Assembly (NCBI GenBank): GCA_011799875.1 | Contig: CM022298.1 | Location: forward strand, 283,289,395-283,353,394 | Source: Thinopyrum elongatum | Taxonomy: Eukaryota; Streptophyta; Magnoliopsida; Poales; Poaceae | Reading direction: 5' to 3' | DNA length: 64,000 nucleotides | Part shown: positions 10,337 to 22,346 of the stretch, piece by piece | Layout: every line of letters begins with the position of its first letter | How positions within the stretch are numbered: the first letter of the stretch is position 1 | Position numbers and translations under genes: made by a program | The notes under the pieces: generated by a model | What the model was told of the DNA's origin: nothing | Database searches by the model: none | Seen by the model: the letters and a program-made list of their open reading frames with translations, nothing else

Positions 10337-13300
10337 ATGACTAAGACACCCACCACTTGCGATTGGATCCCTTCAAAAGTTACTAAAGAGACCCTCAATG
10401 AATATATGACCATGGGTGTTTTAGCCGCCAAGGAAATCATTCATTGGCGAGTTCCTGGTTCTGAATGCCCTCCGGAGCCCCAAGAAGGCGAGGCTGTAGT
10501 TTTTACTGATCATCTGATCCGCGGCTTTTCACCACCCGGCTCAAAATTCTTTCATGACGTGCTGCACTTTTATAACCTCCATCCTCAAGATATTGGTCCC
10601 AATTCTGTCTCCAATATATGCAATTTTCAAGTATTCTGCGAAGTATACCTTGGTGAAGAACCTTCTAGAGATCTGTTTAGAGATCATTTTTACATCAACC
10701 GCCAAACTGAGATGCCCGACGGGCTTAGTCTTGAACTTGGAGGTGTTTCAATTCAAAGACGGAGAGATGTGACCTTCCCAGCAGCCACCCTACCGAGTCA
10801 TCCTAAAGATTGGAACTTCACCTGGTTCTACTGCAAGGATACCTCTCCAGAAGGAGAAAATCCCTTGCCGGGTTTTTGTCCACATCGTCTTCCTACCAGC
10901 GGCCCACTGCCAGGCCGGATGACTGCTTTAGAACGCGGCCTTTATTCTTCTACTTTTTCAAAGATCCGGGCCTTTATTGCAAATGGCTTAACTGGAGTTG
11001 ACCTTGTCCGCTGCTTGGTCTCGTGGAGGATTCTACCTTTAAGCCGCCGCCCAGGCTTATTGTGTACATATACTGGAGATACCAAAGATCCTTTGCGCTA
11101 CAATCCCACTGAACTGACTGAGAAGGAAATCAATGAGACTGTCAAGACGCTTCTTGGCGAGTCATTGGCTAATTGCAGCAAGACGGGTTTAGCTCCTTAT
11201 TATACTCTTAACCCGCCACCAGCCGTAAGTATTCTTGCATATATTTTACTTGCCTTTGTCTACCTCTCTGGTTTTGATGTTATTACTCATATACCCTCAG
11301 GCCAACTCATCTTTCTGGAAAAGGAAGATAGAGAACACTGCTGCCCCAACCAAAAGGGTCAAAACAACCACTCGCGGTCCGGGTCATCCTAAGAAGCCCA
11401 CGGCGCAAGAACAGCTTGCCCTAGACGACTCAGAGGTAGAACTTGATTCACTTGGTATTCTCTTTATACAACTTATTGATGCTGATTCACCTCAGGAGGA
11501 AAAGGAGACAAGCCAAGCTGACGGCGCTGAGGTAATCTCTATCTCCTCCGACTCAGAAATTTTGCCAAGAGAGAAAATACGGCGGGTCGCCAGGAAAGTA
11601 CGGTTCTCCCATCCTATCGATCACTTAGATCCAAACTTTCTTTTGAAGAAACAGCAGCACGAGATTAGACGGCATACTTGAAACAGCGGCCAAGAAGAAC
11701 TTATGGCTGGCTTGCCCAACACGCCACAAGTTCATAAACGTCGTCATGAGGTGCCTCATAGTCCTACTTCCTCTCTTTCACGAGCCGGTCTCATATGGCA
11801 ACCTCTTATTTCTTCTGACTCGGCATATTAGGATACTTCTCACTCATCTGGCGACTCAAATGGCTCACAGCTCCCCATGTTTGTGGTTAACCCGGCGTAA
11901 GTATTATTACTTCTTGACTAATTTACCTTGCCCATTCATACTTATTAAACTGAATAATTTTCCTTATAGAGCTAAGGCGAAGACGGGCAAGAAGCAAAAA
12001 CCTGGCCCTTCCAAGATTGTTGAGGCTTCTAAACAAGAGAATCAGGCACCGATAGCCGGCGAAGCTCAAACCCAGGAACTTGAAGTTCCTGATAGCCGGC
12101 AGGATGACCCACCTCCTCAAGCTGATCTTGTCAATCCTGACTTGGCTGCAAATGTTAATGATGACCCGACGACCAATCAAGACCCGCCAAGCCCTAAACC
12201 ACTGTCTCCTGTCAAACATTTAGACAAGTCTTCTGCTGATGCCCATATTGAAGAGGTAATCATTACTGAAACAGCTTATCAATCACCCGGCATCTCCACA
12301 ATACTAGCCAAACATTCCGCCAAGGATGAAGCACGTTTGTCTGACAAAGACAAGCCCAAGCTTGATCTTGAGAGTTACTCCAAGCTGAACGCTGGTGAAC
12401 TGTACTCTGGTTATCTAAGCCGGCTTCATACAAGCCGTGACCTGGAAGCCAGTTTAGTCAATATGATGCGACAGAAATATGAGGTATGAAATCACCTCCT
12501 CCTTGAACTTTATGTAGATATATATATATATATATATACACTTATCCAGCCCCCAAGTCTTAATCATAGGAAAGGATCATTGAATATGCTTAAGACTTGC
12601 AGCAACATGTAAACTTAAATTGTCTAGTCGTAACCTCTTTAAGGCCGGCTTACCTAAGCCATTTTAACCATGCTGTAATCAAAAGTCTTTCACAAAATAA
12701 TCCAGTAGAACCCTCAAGTGCCGGATTATCATGCAAGGATGAACTGGGTCTTCCATATAATTTTTGAAAAGTATCGGCCATAGCCCCCAAGAGCCGGCTT
12801 AGCCTGAAAAGATAAACCGGGTCTATTGTATTTAGGCTTAACTTGAGAATTGCCATCCATAACCCTCAAGGTCTGACTTATCATGCAAGGATGAGCCGGG
12901 TCTTCCATATGTTTCTTAAAAATTCAGATCGTAGCCCTCAAGGGCCGGGTCATCTAATGATGATGAACCGGGTCTCATGCACTGAATTTTTCGAAAGAAC
13001 TTCGTCACACATTAGCCCCCAAGTGCCAAGTATATTGCTTGCAATGTGCTTGGGACTTAAAAATACTCCTTTTATTCATGCTGAATAGCACTTATGCCCC
13101 TCAATGCTCACTTGCAGGATACCTTAAGCTTGAATGACTCGCAGCTGGGCGAGCTAAGAAAAATGCTCAAACATCAAGAGTCGAAGACACAGAAGGCTGA
13201 GACCAAGTTGACACTTAGCTCGCAAGAAAATGAGAAGCTCAAGGCCAGTTTCAAAACTGAAAGAGCCGCTTGGGAAAAAAACTTCATTATTACAAAGGGC

Positions 13301-14120
13301 AGAAGCCGCCGAGACTTCCTTGAAGAGCACCACTGCGGAACTGTCTGGCTTAAAGCATCGAATTTCGCAGATGACATCTACTATCTTTGGTAAGCAAAAC
13401 CTTAATTTTTTAGCCTTTCACAATCTTATTCATTTTGACTCGCCTGGCAAATCATCTGTATATTTGCTCAACAGGCCCCAGGAGCTCCAATCTTGGCCAG
13501 GATATGCTTGTAAAGCTAAAAGCCGTATATGCCCTGGTGGAACAACTATATACTGGCACTTAACAGACTCTGGTGGCTATCTCCAATGGTAAACAACCGC
13601 CCACACTTATTAGGGAGGTGCTAGCCAAATTGTCCATAATGCCCCAAAAGCTAGAAGAGATAAAACGGTCAGCCGCCCGTGCTGGTGCCATTACCGCCCT
13701 CAGCCAAGCCAAAGCATGGAAAGCGGAACTAGACCCGGAAGAGATGGCCACGGGCTGTCCAGGCCTCAAAGAAGACGGGTCTCCTTTCGATCAAACGGAC
13801 TTTGCAAAATGCGTAAGTAGATGCGTCCCTTGGCATGCAAACTGGCCGAGGAGACTGATTTATCTAGGTATCAGCCGGTGTACAATATGGAAAATGCTAA
13901 GGTCAAGGCGCCGGCTTATGACATCGTGGATATCACTCCTCCAACTCGTAAGCATACTTTTGCCCCTGATGTTGATCCGACCCCAATTATCAATGATGAA
14001 GCTATATTCGAAGCCTTAACTGGCAAAGACTGGACTTCACCTGACATCCATATGGACGAAGAAGGAGAGCCGGAGTGGGATGACCCGGAGTCATCAACCC
14101 GCCGCGACGAAGACAACTGA
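10337..14120 (+). pseudogene. Antisense multi-exon gene of element A ('putative gypsy type transposon' domain), decayed
   Basis: It lies on the strand opposite gag-pol. Exon 1 (10337-11224, 296 codons) is intact and carries the conserved domain, with motifs VVFTDHLIRGFSPPGSKFF and NICNFQVFCEVYL. GT-AG introns fit at 11225-11300. Further exons by comparison with copy B are about 11301-11680, 11970-12483 (ends at GAG|GTATGA), 13118-13389 (coiled coil) and 13475-14120. Exon 2 ends early in a stop at 11679-11681, exon 4 has a frameshift near 13285, and the last exon is disrupted near 13812. The domain family (formerly Transposase_28) is known from Tat elements such as Grande-type antisense ORFs. 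Its biochemical role is unknown. Confidence 0.65.
12517..12539. repeat. (TA)n microsatellite
   Basis: An alternating TA run of about 23 bases sits in the intron after exon 3 of antisense gene A. Confidence 0.9.
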
Positions 14121-14932
14121 TACCATGTGGCTCTCAAATCAGGGCATAGACATTCGATGCCGAAAAAAACACTTTGCTCCAATTATGCAGGTCCATGGTG
14201 GCGTTGTAATAGGCTAGATTTGAAAACAATGATTTGTCATGCCATCGTGCATGTTAGCTTTTAAGCCGCCAAGTTGATATTTATGACCCGCCATTGTGCT
14301 TTCTCATAGTATCATCATTCATGTGGGTCAGATCAATACTTTCATATTTCCTGCACATGAGTTAAACAGCATATGCCCTGGCGGCTTACGCCAAGGCGGG
14401 TAACAAACCCCAATATAATAGTATTTGAAAAAAAATTACACAAAGACGAAATACCATCTAAGCCAAATATTCTGGCGACTTAACGTCTGAGGCCAGGGCG
14501 GTTATCAAACCCCAAATATTCATGTGATTATTGAAAGACATACCTGTAGATTGACATCATGGTGATATCTTGATAATTATAATCCGTAGCAGGTATCCAC
14601 CCGAAGGCATGAAATATCATAATTTTGATTAATCAAGGCAAGAATATCCTGGCGACATAAAGTCTGCTATCTGGGTGGGTTATCAAACTCAAAAATACTC
14701 AAAAAATGAGTCATATAATCAAAGGTCCATGACCCAGATTGTAAAATATGTTTAAGAAACACAAATAAAAAAGATTCAGAAAAGAAGACTCGGAAAAAAT
14801 CACAAATATTGTGTGGCCGGCTTATCAAAGCAGGACCAACCAATTTGGCTTACAAGGCCATGTGCTTTCAATGGCCGCACGAGCCGTTTGGCACTTAGGT
14901 CATGTGCTTTCAATGGCCGCACGAGCCGTTTG
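14121..14932. other. Non-coding 3' region of antisense gene A
   Basis: No gene is visible. The region has recurring short phrases (CTGGCGACTTA, GCGGGTTATCAAACCCCAA) that also occur after the antisense gene in B. Two diverged 42-bp units at about 14850-14932 (GTGCTTTCAATGGCCGCACG) look ancestral to the array that follows. Confidence 0.5.
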
Positions 14933-15413
14933 GCACTAAGGCCCACATGATTGCTTTCAAGGGGCAGCAACAGCCTTTTTTGGCACTAAGGCCCACATGA
15001 TTGCTTTCAGGAGGCAGCAACAGCCTTTTTGGCACTAAGGCCCACATGATTGCATTCAAGAGGCAGCAACAGCCTTTTGGCACTAAGGCCCACATGATTG
15101 CTTTCAAGAGGAAGCAACAGCCTTTTGGCACTAAGGACCACATTGATTGCGTAAAAAGGAGGACAGCAACAGCCTTTGGCACTAAGGCCCCACTGATCTG
15201 TCAAGAAGGCAGCAACAGCCTTTTGGCACTAAGGCCCACATGATTGCTTTCAAGAGGCAGCAACAGCCTTTTGGCACTAAGGCCCACATGATTGCTTTTA
15301 AGAGGCAGCAACAGCCTTTTGGCACTAAGGCCCACATGATTGCTTTCAAGAGGCAGCAACAGCCTTTTGGAACTAAGGCCCACATGATTACTTTCAAGAG
15401 GCAGCAACAGCCT
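14933..15413. repeat. 48-bp minisatellite, about 10 units
   Basis: The unit begins GGCACTAAGGCCCACATGAT and ends CAGCAACAGCCTTTT. About ten tandem copies occur, most within a few differences of each other; units 5 and 6 are the most diverged. Because 48 is divisible by three, spurious ORFs appear in several frames on both strands. Element B has only a single related phrase at about 26510-26570, so the array expanded in A. Confidence 0.92.
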
Positions 15414-15784
15414 TGGTTACACCTAGCTCACTGTAAGCCGGCTTTCATGTGATACAATCTGCCATTTCCCTCTTAACTAGTTCAGGGTCTTTTTCAAAAA
15501 GATTGACTGGTAGGAATTTGGCGGGTTATCAATAGAACAACCAGTGGCAAATAGGCAGGAGGAAACCTCAGAAGAAGCGGCATTCAAGCCGGCTAGAGGT
15601 GTATGAATACTTAAACCATAATAGGTGGAAGCCCCCAAGTGACCTTATGATCAATTAATAAAGGCTCAGATATGTAGAAGTGAAACGACAGAAGCCCCGT
15701 AGTTTAGGGTTGTCGGCTGTATTATACTGATCACAAAAAGTATATACAGTGACAAGAATATGTACAAGGGTAGGAACTGGCGGC
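15414..15784. other. Spacer between minisatellite and integrase end in element A
   Basis: No gene is visible. It is gypsy internal DNA with phrases such as AGCCCCCAAGTGACC shared with the equivalent B region (26800-27000). Confidence 0.4.
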
Positions 15785-16380
15785 TTAAGTGTAGTATGGC
15801 CGAAGATGCGCGATATTCCACGGACGGCTGGTCTCCTCCTCCGACTTGCGAGAATCCTTGTTCTCACGTATATCAATGAGGTAATACGACCCGTTGTTCA
15901 GGTTTTTACAGACCACAAAGGGTCCTTCCCAAGGTGGGGATAATTTGTGCATATCTGTCTGGTCTTGGATGAGCCAGAGCACCAAGTCCCCTTCCTGGAA
16001 CGTCCGGGTCTTCACTCTGCGGCTGTGATAGTGACGCAGATCTTGTTGATATATCGCCGAACGAGCCGCCGCCAGGTCTCGCTCCTCGTGCAAAACATCT
16101 AGTGCGTTCTGACGTGCTATTTCATTATCAGCTTCAACATAAGCCGCCACACGGGGCGAGTCATGATGGATATCGATAGGAAGAACCGCCTCTGCCCTGT
16201 AGACCATGAAAAAAGGTGTAAAACCTGTTGACCTATTGGGGGTGGTGTTGATACTCCAAAGCACGGAAGGTAACCCCTCCACCCAACAACCTGGCGTTCG
16301 TTGCAAAGGAACCATAAGCCGGGGCTTGATACCTCACAAGATTTCCTGATTTGCCCTCTCAGCTTGACCGTTAGACTACG
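15785..16380 (-). pseudogene. Integrase C-terminal part of element A
   Basis: This continues the frame of the integrase ORF after stops near 16349 and 16376. It holds the segment that normally follows the third catalytic residue (SNGQAERA is readable between stops, with the catalytic Glu present). Then come WVEGLPSVLWSINTTPNRST, the VYGAEAV-type motif with an Arg substitution (VYRAEAV), and the C-terminal FQEGDLVLWLIQ and LSPPWEGPFVV segments. It ends WNIAHLRPYYT, close to the usual end of the polyprotein. Confidence 0.8.
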
Positions 16381-17818
16381 GGTGAGCCACAGAAGAAACG
16401 TCTAGACGAATATGCTCCTGTTGACAGAATTCTCTCATAGCACCTTTAGACAGATTAGTACCATTGTCAGTTATGATACTATGAGGGTAACCAAAGCGGA
16501 AGACCAGTTTTTTAACAAACTGAACTGCTATTGCCGCATCACACTTGCTGACCGGCTCTGCTTCAACCCACTTGGTAAATTTATCAACCGCCACCAAGAG
16601 GTGGGTTTTCTTATCCTTAGACCTTTTGAAAGGTCGGACCATATCCAGCCCCCAGACCGCAAATGGCCAAGTAATTGGAATCATCCTCAATTCTTGAGCC
16701 GGCACATGAGCCCATCGAGAAATTTTTTGACATCCATCACACTTACTGACAAGATCCTCTGCATGAGCATGGGCTGTTAACCAGTAAAATCCATTCCGGA
16801 AAGCTTTAGCCACTAAGGATTTAGAGCCGGCATGATGACCACAATCACCTTCATGGATTTCCATCAAAATCTCACGACCCTCTTCAGGAGAAACGCAATG
16901 CTGGAACACACCTATGACGCTGCATCGGTGTAACTCGCCATTCATAATAGTCATTGACTTAGATCGCCGGGTTACCTGTCTGGCCAGAGTTTCATCCTCA
17001 GGTAACTCACCCTGGGTCATATAAGCCAAATATGGAACCGTCCAATCCGGAATAGCATGACGAGCCGCCACCAACTGCGCCTCCGGGTCAGGAATAGCAA
17101 TATCCTCTTCTAACGGCAATTTAACTGAAGGATTATTCAACACATCAATGAATACATTAGGGGGCACCGGCTTACGTTGAGACCCGAGCTGGCTCAAAGC
17201 ATCAGCTGCCTCATTCTTCCTTCGATCAAGATGCTCCACCTGGTAACCTTTGAAGTGACCAGCAATATTGTCAACTGCCCGGCGATAAGCCGCCATGAGC
17301 GGGTCCTTGGAATCCCATGTGCCTGAGACTTGCTGAGCTACTAGGTCTGAGTCACCGAAACACCTGACCCAGCTTAAATTCATCCCCTTGGCCATACGAA
17401 GGCCATGAAGCAAAGCCTCATATTCAGCTGCATTGTTAGTACAAGGAAACATTAGCCTTAAAACATAGCAGAATTTGTCACCTCGTGGGGAAGTTAAAAT
17501 AACTCCAGCCCCCGATCTTTCTAACTGTCTAGACCCATCAAAATGAATAGTCCAATATGTGTTGTCAGGCTTCTCCTCGGGCGTCTGCAACTCTGTCCAA
17601 TCATTGATGAAATCCACAAGAGCCTGAGACTTGATTGTTGTTCTTGGCGCATATTTCAACCCATGAGGTCCAAGCTCTATCGCCCACTTGGCAACCCGGC
17701 CAGTGGCCTCCCTATTTTGAATAATATCCCCTAAGGGAGCAGAGCTGACCACAGTAATAGGATGACCCAGAAAATAGTGCTTTAGTTTATGGCTTGCCAT
17801 GAACACCCCATAGACCAA
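16376..17818 (-). pseudogene. Archaeal-type RNase H and integrase core of element A
   Basis: The N-terminal third carries a second, archaeal-type RNase H (YWTIHFDGSRQLERSGAG, then NNAAEYEALLHGL and a later LDRRKNEAADALS) with its acidic residues in place. The integrase follows, with an HHCC zinc-binding region (HEGDCGHHAGS and CDGCQK) and core motifs GLDMVRPF and SIITDNGTN, so the first two catalytic Asp residues are present. The frame stops just before the third catalytic residue. Aspartate use and layout match the Tat clade, in which the extra RNase H lies between RT/RNase H and integrase. Confidence 0.85.
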
Positions 17819-17854
17819 CTTCTGCCAATGTGGGTATCGCTGCTTGGACTCAAT

Positions 17855-18926
17855 TCAAACTTCACTGACATAATAAGCCGGCCGCTGGACTGGGTACTCT
17901 TTGCCTGTTTCCTTGCATTCCACTACAACCGCCACACTAACAGCCCTGCTGTTGGCAACCACATATAACAGCAAAGGCTCTTTCTCAATGGGAGCTGCAA
18001 GGACGGGCGGCTCAGCCAACTGTTTTTTGAGCGCCTCAAACGCCTCATTAGCAGCATCACTCCAGACAAAGTGATTTGTTTTCTTCATCATCTGGTACAA
18101 AGGAATTGCCTTCTCTCCCAGGCGACTTATGAACCAGCTCAAAGCTGCAATGCGACCCGCCAAGTGCTGGACATCATTGACACATGTCGGCTTAGTCAAG
18201 GAAGTGATAGCCTTAATTTTCTCCGGGTTAGCTTCAATACCCCTCTCTGAGACCAAGGAAACCCAAAAGCTTGCCTGCAGGCACACCAAAAACACACTTG
18301 GCCGGGTTAAGCATCATTTTATATACTCGGAGATTATCAAAAGTCTCCTTCAAATCATCCAACAGAGTCTCCTTCTTTCTAGACTTGACAACAATGTCAT
18401 CCACATAAGCGTGAACATTCCGCCCAATCTGATCATGGAAACAATTCTGGACACAACGCTGATAAGTCGCCTGGGCACTCTTGAGCCCAAATGGCATAGG
18501 CACATAGCAGAAAGCTCCAAAAGGTGTAATAAAAGCCATCTTTTCTTGGTCTTTAACTGCCATCTTAATCTGATGGTAACCAGAATAAGCATCCAAGAAG
18601 CATAAACGCTCACAACCCACCGGGGCATCTATAATCTGATCAATACGGGGGAGAGCGAAAGGATCAGCTAGACAGGCCTTATTAAGGTCCGTGTAATCAA
18701 CACACATACGCCAAGTGCCATTCTTCTTAAGCACCAGCACCGGGTTAGCCAACCACTCCGGGTGAAAAACTTCAACGATGAACCCGGCCGCCAAGAGCCG
18801 GGCCACCTCTTCTCCAATGGCCTTATGTCGCTCCTCATTGAAACGGCAAAGAAACTGCTTCACCGGCTTAAATTTAGGGTTAATATTGATAGTGTGCTCA
18901 GCGAGTTCTCTCGGTACACCTGGCAT
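17855..18926 (-). pseudogene. Reverse transcriptase and RNase H of element A
   Basis: Two overlapping pieces (18234-18926 and 17855-18295) are joined by a frameshift near 18260. The first has the RT entry segment VLKKNGTWRMCVDYTDLNKA, motif A FLDAYSGYHQIKM, and the catalytic box YVDD in AYVDDIVVKSRK. The second covers the RT connection and the start of RNase H (FVWSDAANEAFEALKKQL, LLLYVVANSRAVS). The catalytic box is intact but the frame is broken, so no single product is possible. Confidence 0.85.
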
Positions 18927-18989
18927 GTTTGAAGGCTTCCATGCAAAGATGTCCCGATTCTCACGGATGAACTCGATGAGCGTGCTTTC

Positions 18990-19601
18990 CTATTTAGGAT
19001 CCGTATTAGCACTGATGGTGAACTGCTGAGATGAGTCGCCAGGGAGAAAGTCCACCTGTTTGGTATCATCCGCCGACTTGAATTTCAACAAAGGATCCTG
19101 ATCAGTAGTTGGCTTCTTCAAAGGGGTCATATCAGCCGGGTCAACATTATCTTTGTAAAACTTGAGCTCCGCTGTAGCACAAGCTGACTCAGCATATGCA
19201 TCATCTCCTTCTTCACACTCTAAAGCGACCTTTCGATTACTGTGGACTGTAATAGTACCCTTATATCCTGGCATCTTAAGCAGCAAATAAACATAACAGG
19301 GCTGCGCCATAAATTTGGCGTAAGCCGGCCGCCCAAACAAGGCATGGTACGGGCTCTTTATCTTAACCACTTCAAACCACAATGTCTCTGCCCTGTAGTC
19401 ATAATCATCACCAAAAGCTACTTCCAAGGCGATTTTACCAACTGGATATGCTGACTTACCAGGGACCACACCATGGAAGACCGTAGAAGACGGCTTAAGC
19501 TCCTTATCAGTCAAATTCATCCGGCGAAAGGTATCATAATAAAGGATATTGATGCTTCTGCCTCCGTCCATGAGCACCTTAGTGAATTTTATAACCCCCA
19601 A
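18990..19601 (-). pseudogene. Protease region of element A, ending at an amber codon
   Basis: The aspartic protease motif reads VLMDGGRSINILYYDTFRRM, near the VDGGSSIN form usual in this lineage. The ORF ends at TAG (18990-18992) in the context DPK-stop-ESTLIEF. The same amber codon is at the same place in element B (30302-30304). Upstream, the frame is lost near 19610. Confidence 0.75.
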
Positions 19602-19706
19602 CTTGAGGGGCTACCACCAACGCTAGCTGACCCGGATTGTCAACCCGGGGCGGGTGATCCTCATGACTCCATATGATTGGCTGCTCTGACCAGCGTAAGT
19701 ATTGAG

Positions 19707-20795
19707 TTACAGCCGGCTCAATCGCACTGACCGCTCGTTTATGAACCTTCTAATCTCGCTTGCAAAGACTTGTGGTGAAGACATGATACTGGCCACTGTT
19801 AAGCTGTTTGGGGTTGCTCTGGTATCCTGACTGGTGCTGCTGGTTACCTTGACCAGACTGTTGTTGGTTATAACCACCCTGATTACTTTGTCCCTGATAT
19901 CCAGAATTTGAGCCGCCGCCGCCAAAGCCGGGCCCCTGTGAGCCGGATCCTGACCCACCAAGCAGACCATTATTGCCACCATGACCCTGATTAAAGCGAG
20001 AATTTTTGTACTCTTTCATGATGAAGCAATCCTTCCACGCATGGGTCAACGGCTGACTGGGCCGACTATGCTTTGGGTAAGGGTCATTAAGCAGGGCCTC
20101 CAAATTAAATTTTGGTCCTCCAATCTTGTCCTTACGACGCTGATTTTTATGCTGAGCATTAGTGTTAGCTACCAAATCTGACCCGCCGTCATTTTGCTGA
20201 TGCTTGCCACCATTACCCTGGTTATGACCTGTCCCCGATTGCTGCTGACCCTTACCATTACCACCTTTCTTCCCCTTGTTGGATTTTTCATCATCAGATC
20301 CGGGGTCCATGGTGTTAACGAAATCAGCATACTTGATGAGAGCCACCATGAGTTCTCCCATATCATTGCAATGACGCTTAAGTCGGCCCAGCTTCTGCTT
20401 GAGAGGTGTGAAGTGACAGTTTTTCTCCAGAATCAAAACGGCTGAGCTGGCTGCGATGCTATCTGATGAGTGGATAACGGCCGAGACCCGACGGACCCAA
20501 TGGTGCGCCGACTCGTCCTCTCGCTATATACAATTGTCTAGATCAATAATCGACATCGGCTGCTTGCATGTTCCTTTAAAATTCTGAATGAAGCGGGTTT
20601 TTAACTCGGCCCATGAGTGAATGGAATTGGAAGGTAGCCCTTTCAACCAGGTTCGGGCCAGCCCATCCAACATCATGGTGAAGTACTTGGCGCATATAGC
20701 ATCGTTAACATCTAACATCTCCATGGCCAGCTCATTGCTCTCAATCCAAGCCTCAGGCGGGAGATTAGCTGTATAATTGGGTACCTTACGGGGGC
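19707..20795 (-). pseudogene. gag: Gag C-terminal half of element A
   Basis: Segments MEMLDVNDAICAKYF, LARTWLKGLPSNSIHSWAEL and FIQNFKGTCKQPMSI (20524-20724) are the capsid-like retrotransposon gag domain. The continuation (19750-20436) holds KQKLGRLKRHCNDMGEL, a C/H segment ending HAWKDCFIMKEY, and a Gly/Gln/Asn-rich tail. One stop (near 20526) and a frameshift (near 19750) occur. The gag is cut at 20795 by element B and resumes at 46430. Confidence 0.8.
20791..20795. other. Target site duplication of element B, left copy
   Basis: GGGGC immediately precedes the LTR TGTCGTGG; the right copy is 46430-46434. Confidence 0.9.
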
Positions 20796-21337
20796 TGTCG
20801 TGGAATAGTCACGGCAGATGTCCTAGTGTGAGGACTTAGTCGTGGAGCCATCGCAATGAGGTTATTTTTAAAGGGGTTAATCAGGACAAAGGACACGGGG
20901 AGTTTATACTGGTTCGGCCCCTTGCGGTGAAGGTGAAGGCCTAATCCAATTTAAGGTGGTATTGCTAGGGTTTCGATGACCAGGGAGCGAATACGCCTAA
21001 CCTGGCTCTCGATCTCTTCTCTCTTGTTGCTAAACCGCCGCCGGGTCGTCCCTTTATATACACAGGTTGACGCCCGACGGTTCACAGAATCCCGGCCGGC
21101 TCATAAATGTGTCCGGCTCGGTATCCACTCTTTCCTGTCTTACAATACAAGTCATATACTTATGGCGGTTTACATCTATGGGCCCTAACTCGCCTTTGGG
21201 CTTTGGGCCTTCTTATTAAGTCTCCTTCGTAAGTCGCCATCTTCCATGTCTTCATGGGCTTTAATACAGGTAAATCACTATGAGCATAACCCGGCCCCTC
21301 CTGGGCGGTTTATACTTCAATAGTTATATCCCCAACA
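20796..21337 (-). repeat. 3' LTR of element B
   Basis: It starts TGTTGGGGATATAAC and ends CCACGACA on the minus strand, and pairs with 45888-46429. On the minus strand it is preceded by the same CTGGGGCCTAA polypurine tract as in A. A plus-strand TATATACACAGG is visible but its function is unclear. Confidence 0.93.
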
Positions 21338-21615
21338 TTAGGCCCCAGGTTGATTTGAACTTGTTCATGTCAATCTTCAACACTTAGGAAAATTCCCTCT
21401 TCATTACCTTCGCAAAAATTTGTAACTCACCGTGACGTCATCTTCCGAGATCATGATAACCCGCCATGACGTCACCTGTCATTAATTTTATAAACATCCA
21501 GAAATCATATATGCATCTCCTTTTTAATGAACCTCCGAAAATCAAGGCGTCAGCCCTATCACATGTCCAATTTGGAGCTCCTCGATTCCCGCGCATGCCA
21601 CTTATCCATTCACCT

Positions 21616-21623
21616 TATAAATA
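21616..21623 (+). promoter_or_regulatory. TATA box of the antisense gene in element B
   Basis: TATAAATA in CACCTTATAAATAGGGCCAGG corresponds to 9646-9653 in element A. A pyrimidine-rich, CG-containing leader follows. Confidence 0.6.
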
Positions 21624-22346
21624 GGGCCAGGGGTCCTTTTCCCTTTCCCCCCTCGGCCTCTTCGTCTTCCTCGTCTTCCTCGCGACGCACTGCTCTCGAG
21701 TCCAGCCGCCGCCATCGACCCTCTCCTCTGCATCACCCTTGGCCGCTGCATCAACCTGACTTGGTCCAGAGTTCGCTCACGCGCCTCCACCGTTCAACAG
21801 CCTTGGTAAGTTCTTCCTCCTTCCCCCTCCGTAGATCTCATTAGGGTTCGAACAAACTCATTGAGATTTGGCACTGTTCTTCACCCGTTCTTCGCTGTAG
21901 CGTGAGGTTCGATTCAAGCTTGATATTTATCCTGTGTGGCAATAAGCCTAGTCCCTTTTTCCTCATTAGAGCATCTCTTTTAGGTAGAAAAATCCGGTCT
22001 GTACCTTCATAAACTTCTCAAGTACCAGTATTTTAGGTCTGAATATATTTTCATTTTCTGATATGCGGTAGATCCAAAATTGCAATACCAATCTGTGAAA
22101 CCTGTTTTTCATCACTTAGCCATTTTCCAACTTCAGATCTACACTTTCAATATCCGTATAGGTGGTTTAACTTCAGAAAATAATAACCTGCCAGGTACCA
22201 TTAGTCCCCTCTTAAACCGCCAAGTGCTCGTCTTTGTAATTTGATAACGTCACTGTCCGGTTTAACAATTATGCATGCTTCAACACTTTCTGCCTGTTAA
22301 CCATGAACCTTAAACCGGCACAAATCTTTTCCAGGTTATCGTATAA
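21624..22346 (+). other. 5' leader of antisense gene B with probable intron
   Basis: A GC-rich leader to about 21806 (donor-like TTGGTAAGTTC) is followed by an AT-rich segment up to the ATG at 22347, as in copy A. The ORF-like stretch at 21527-21844 is low-complexity leader and not a supported gene. Confidence 0.4.

Noticed and set aside
14933..15413. Regular direct repeats that might suggest a CRISPR-like array
   Set aside because: Units are tandem with no unique spacers, and lie inside a plant retrotransposon. It is a minisatellite.
15001..15452. Several ORFs of 65-90 codons on both strands
   Set aside because: They are artefacts of the 48-bp period, a multiple of three; proteins repeat the same 16-residue unit in each frame.
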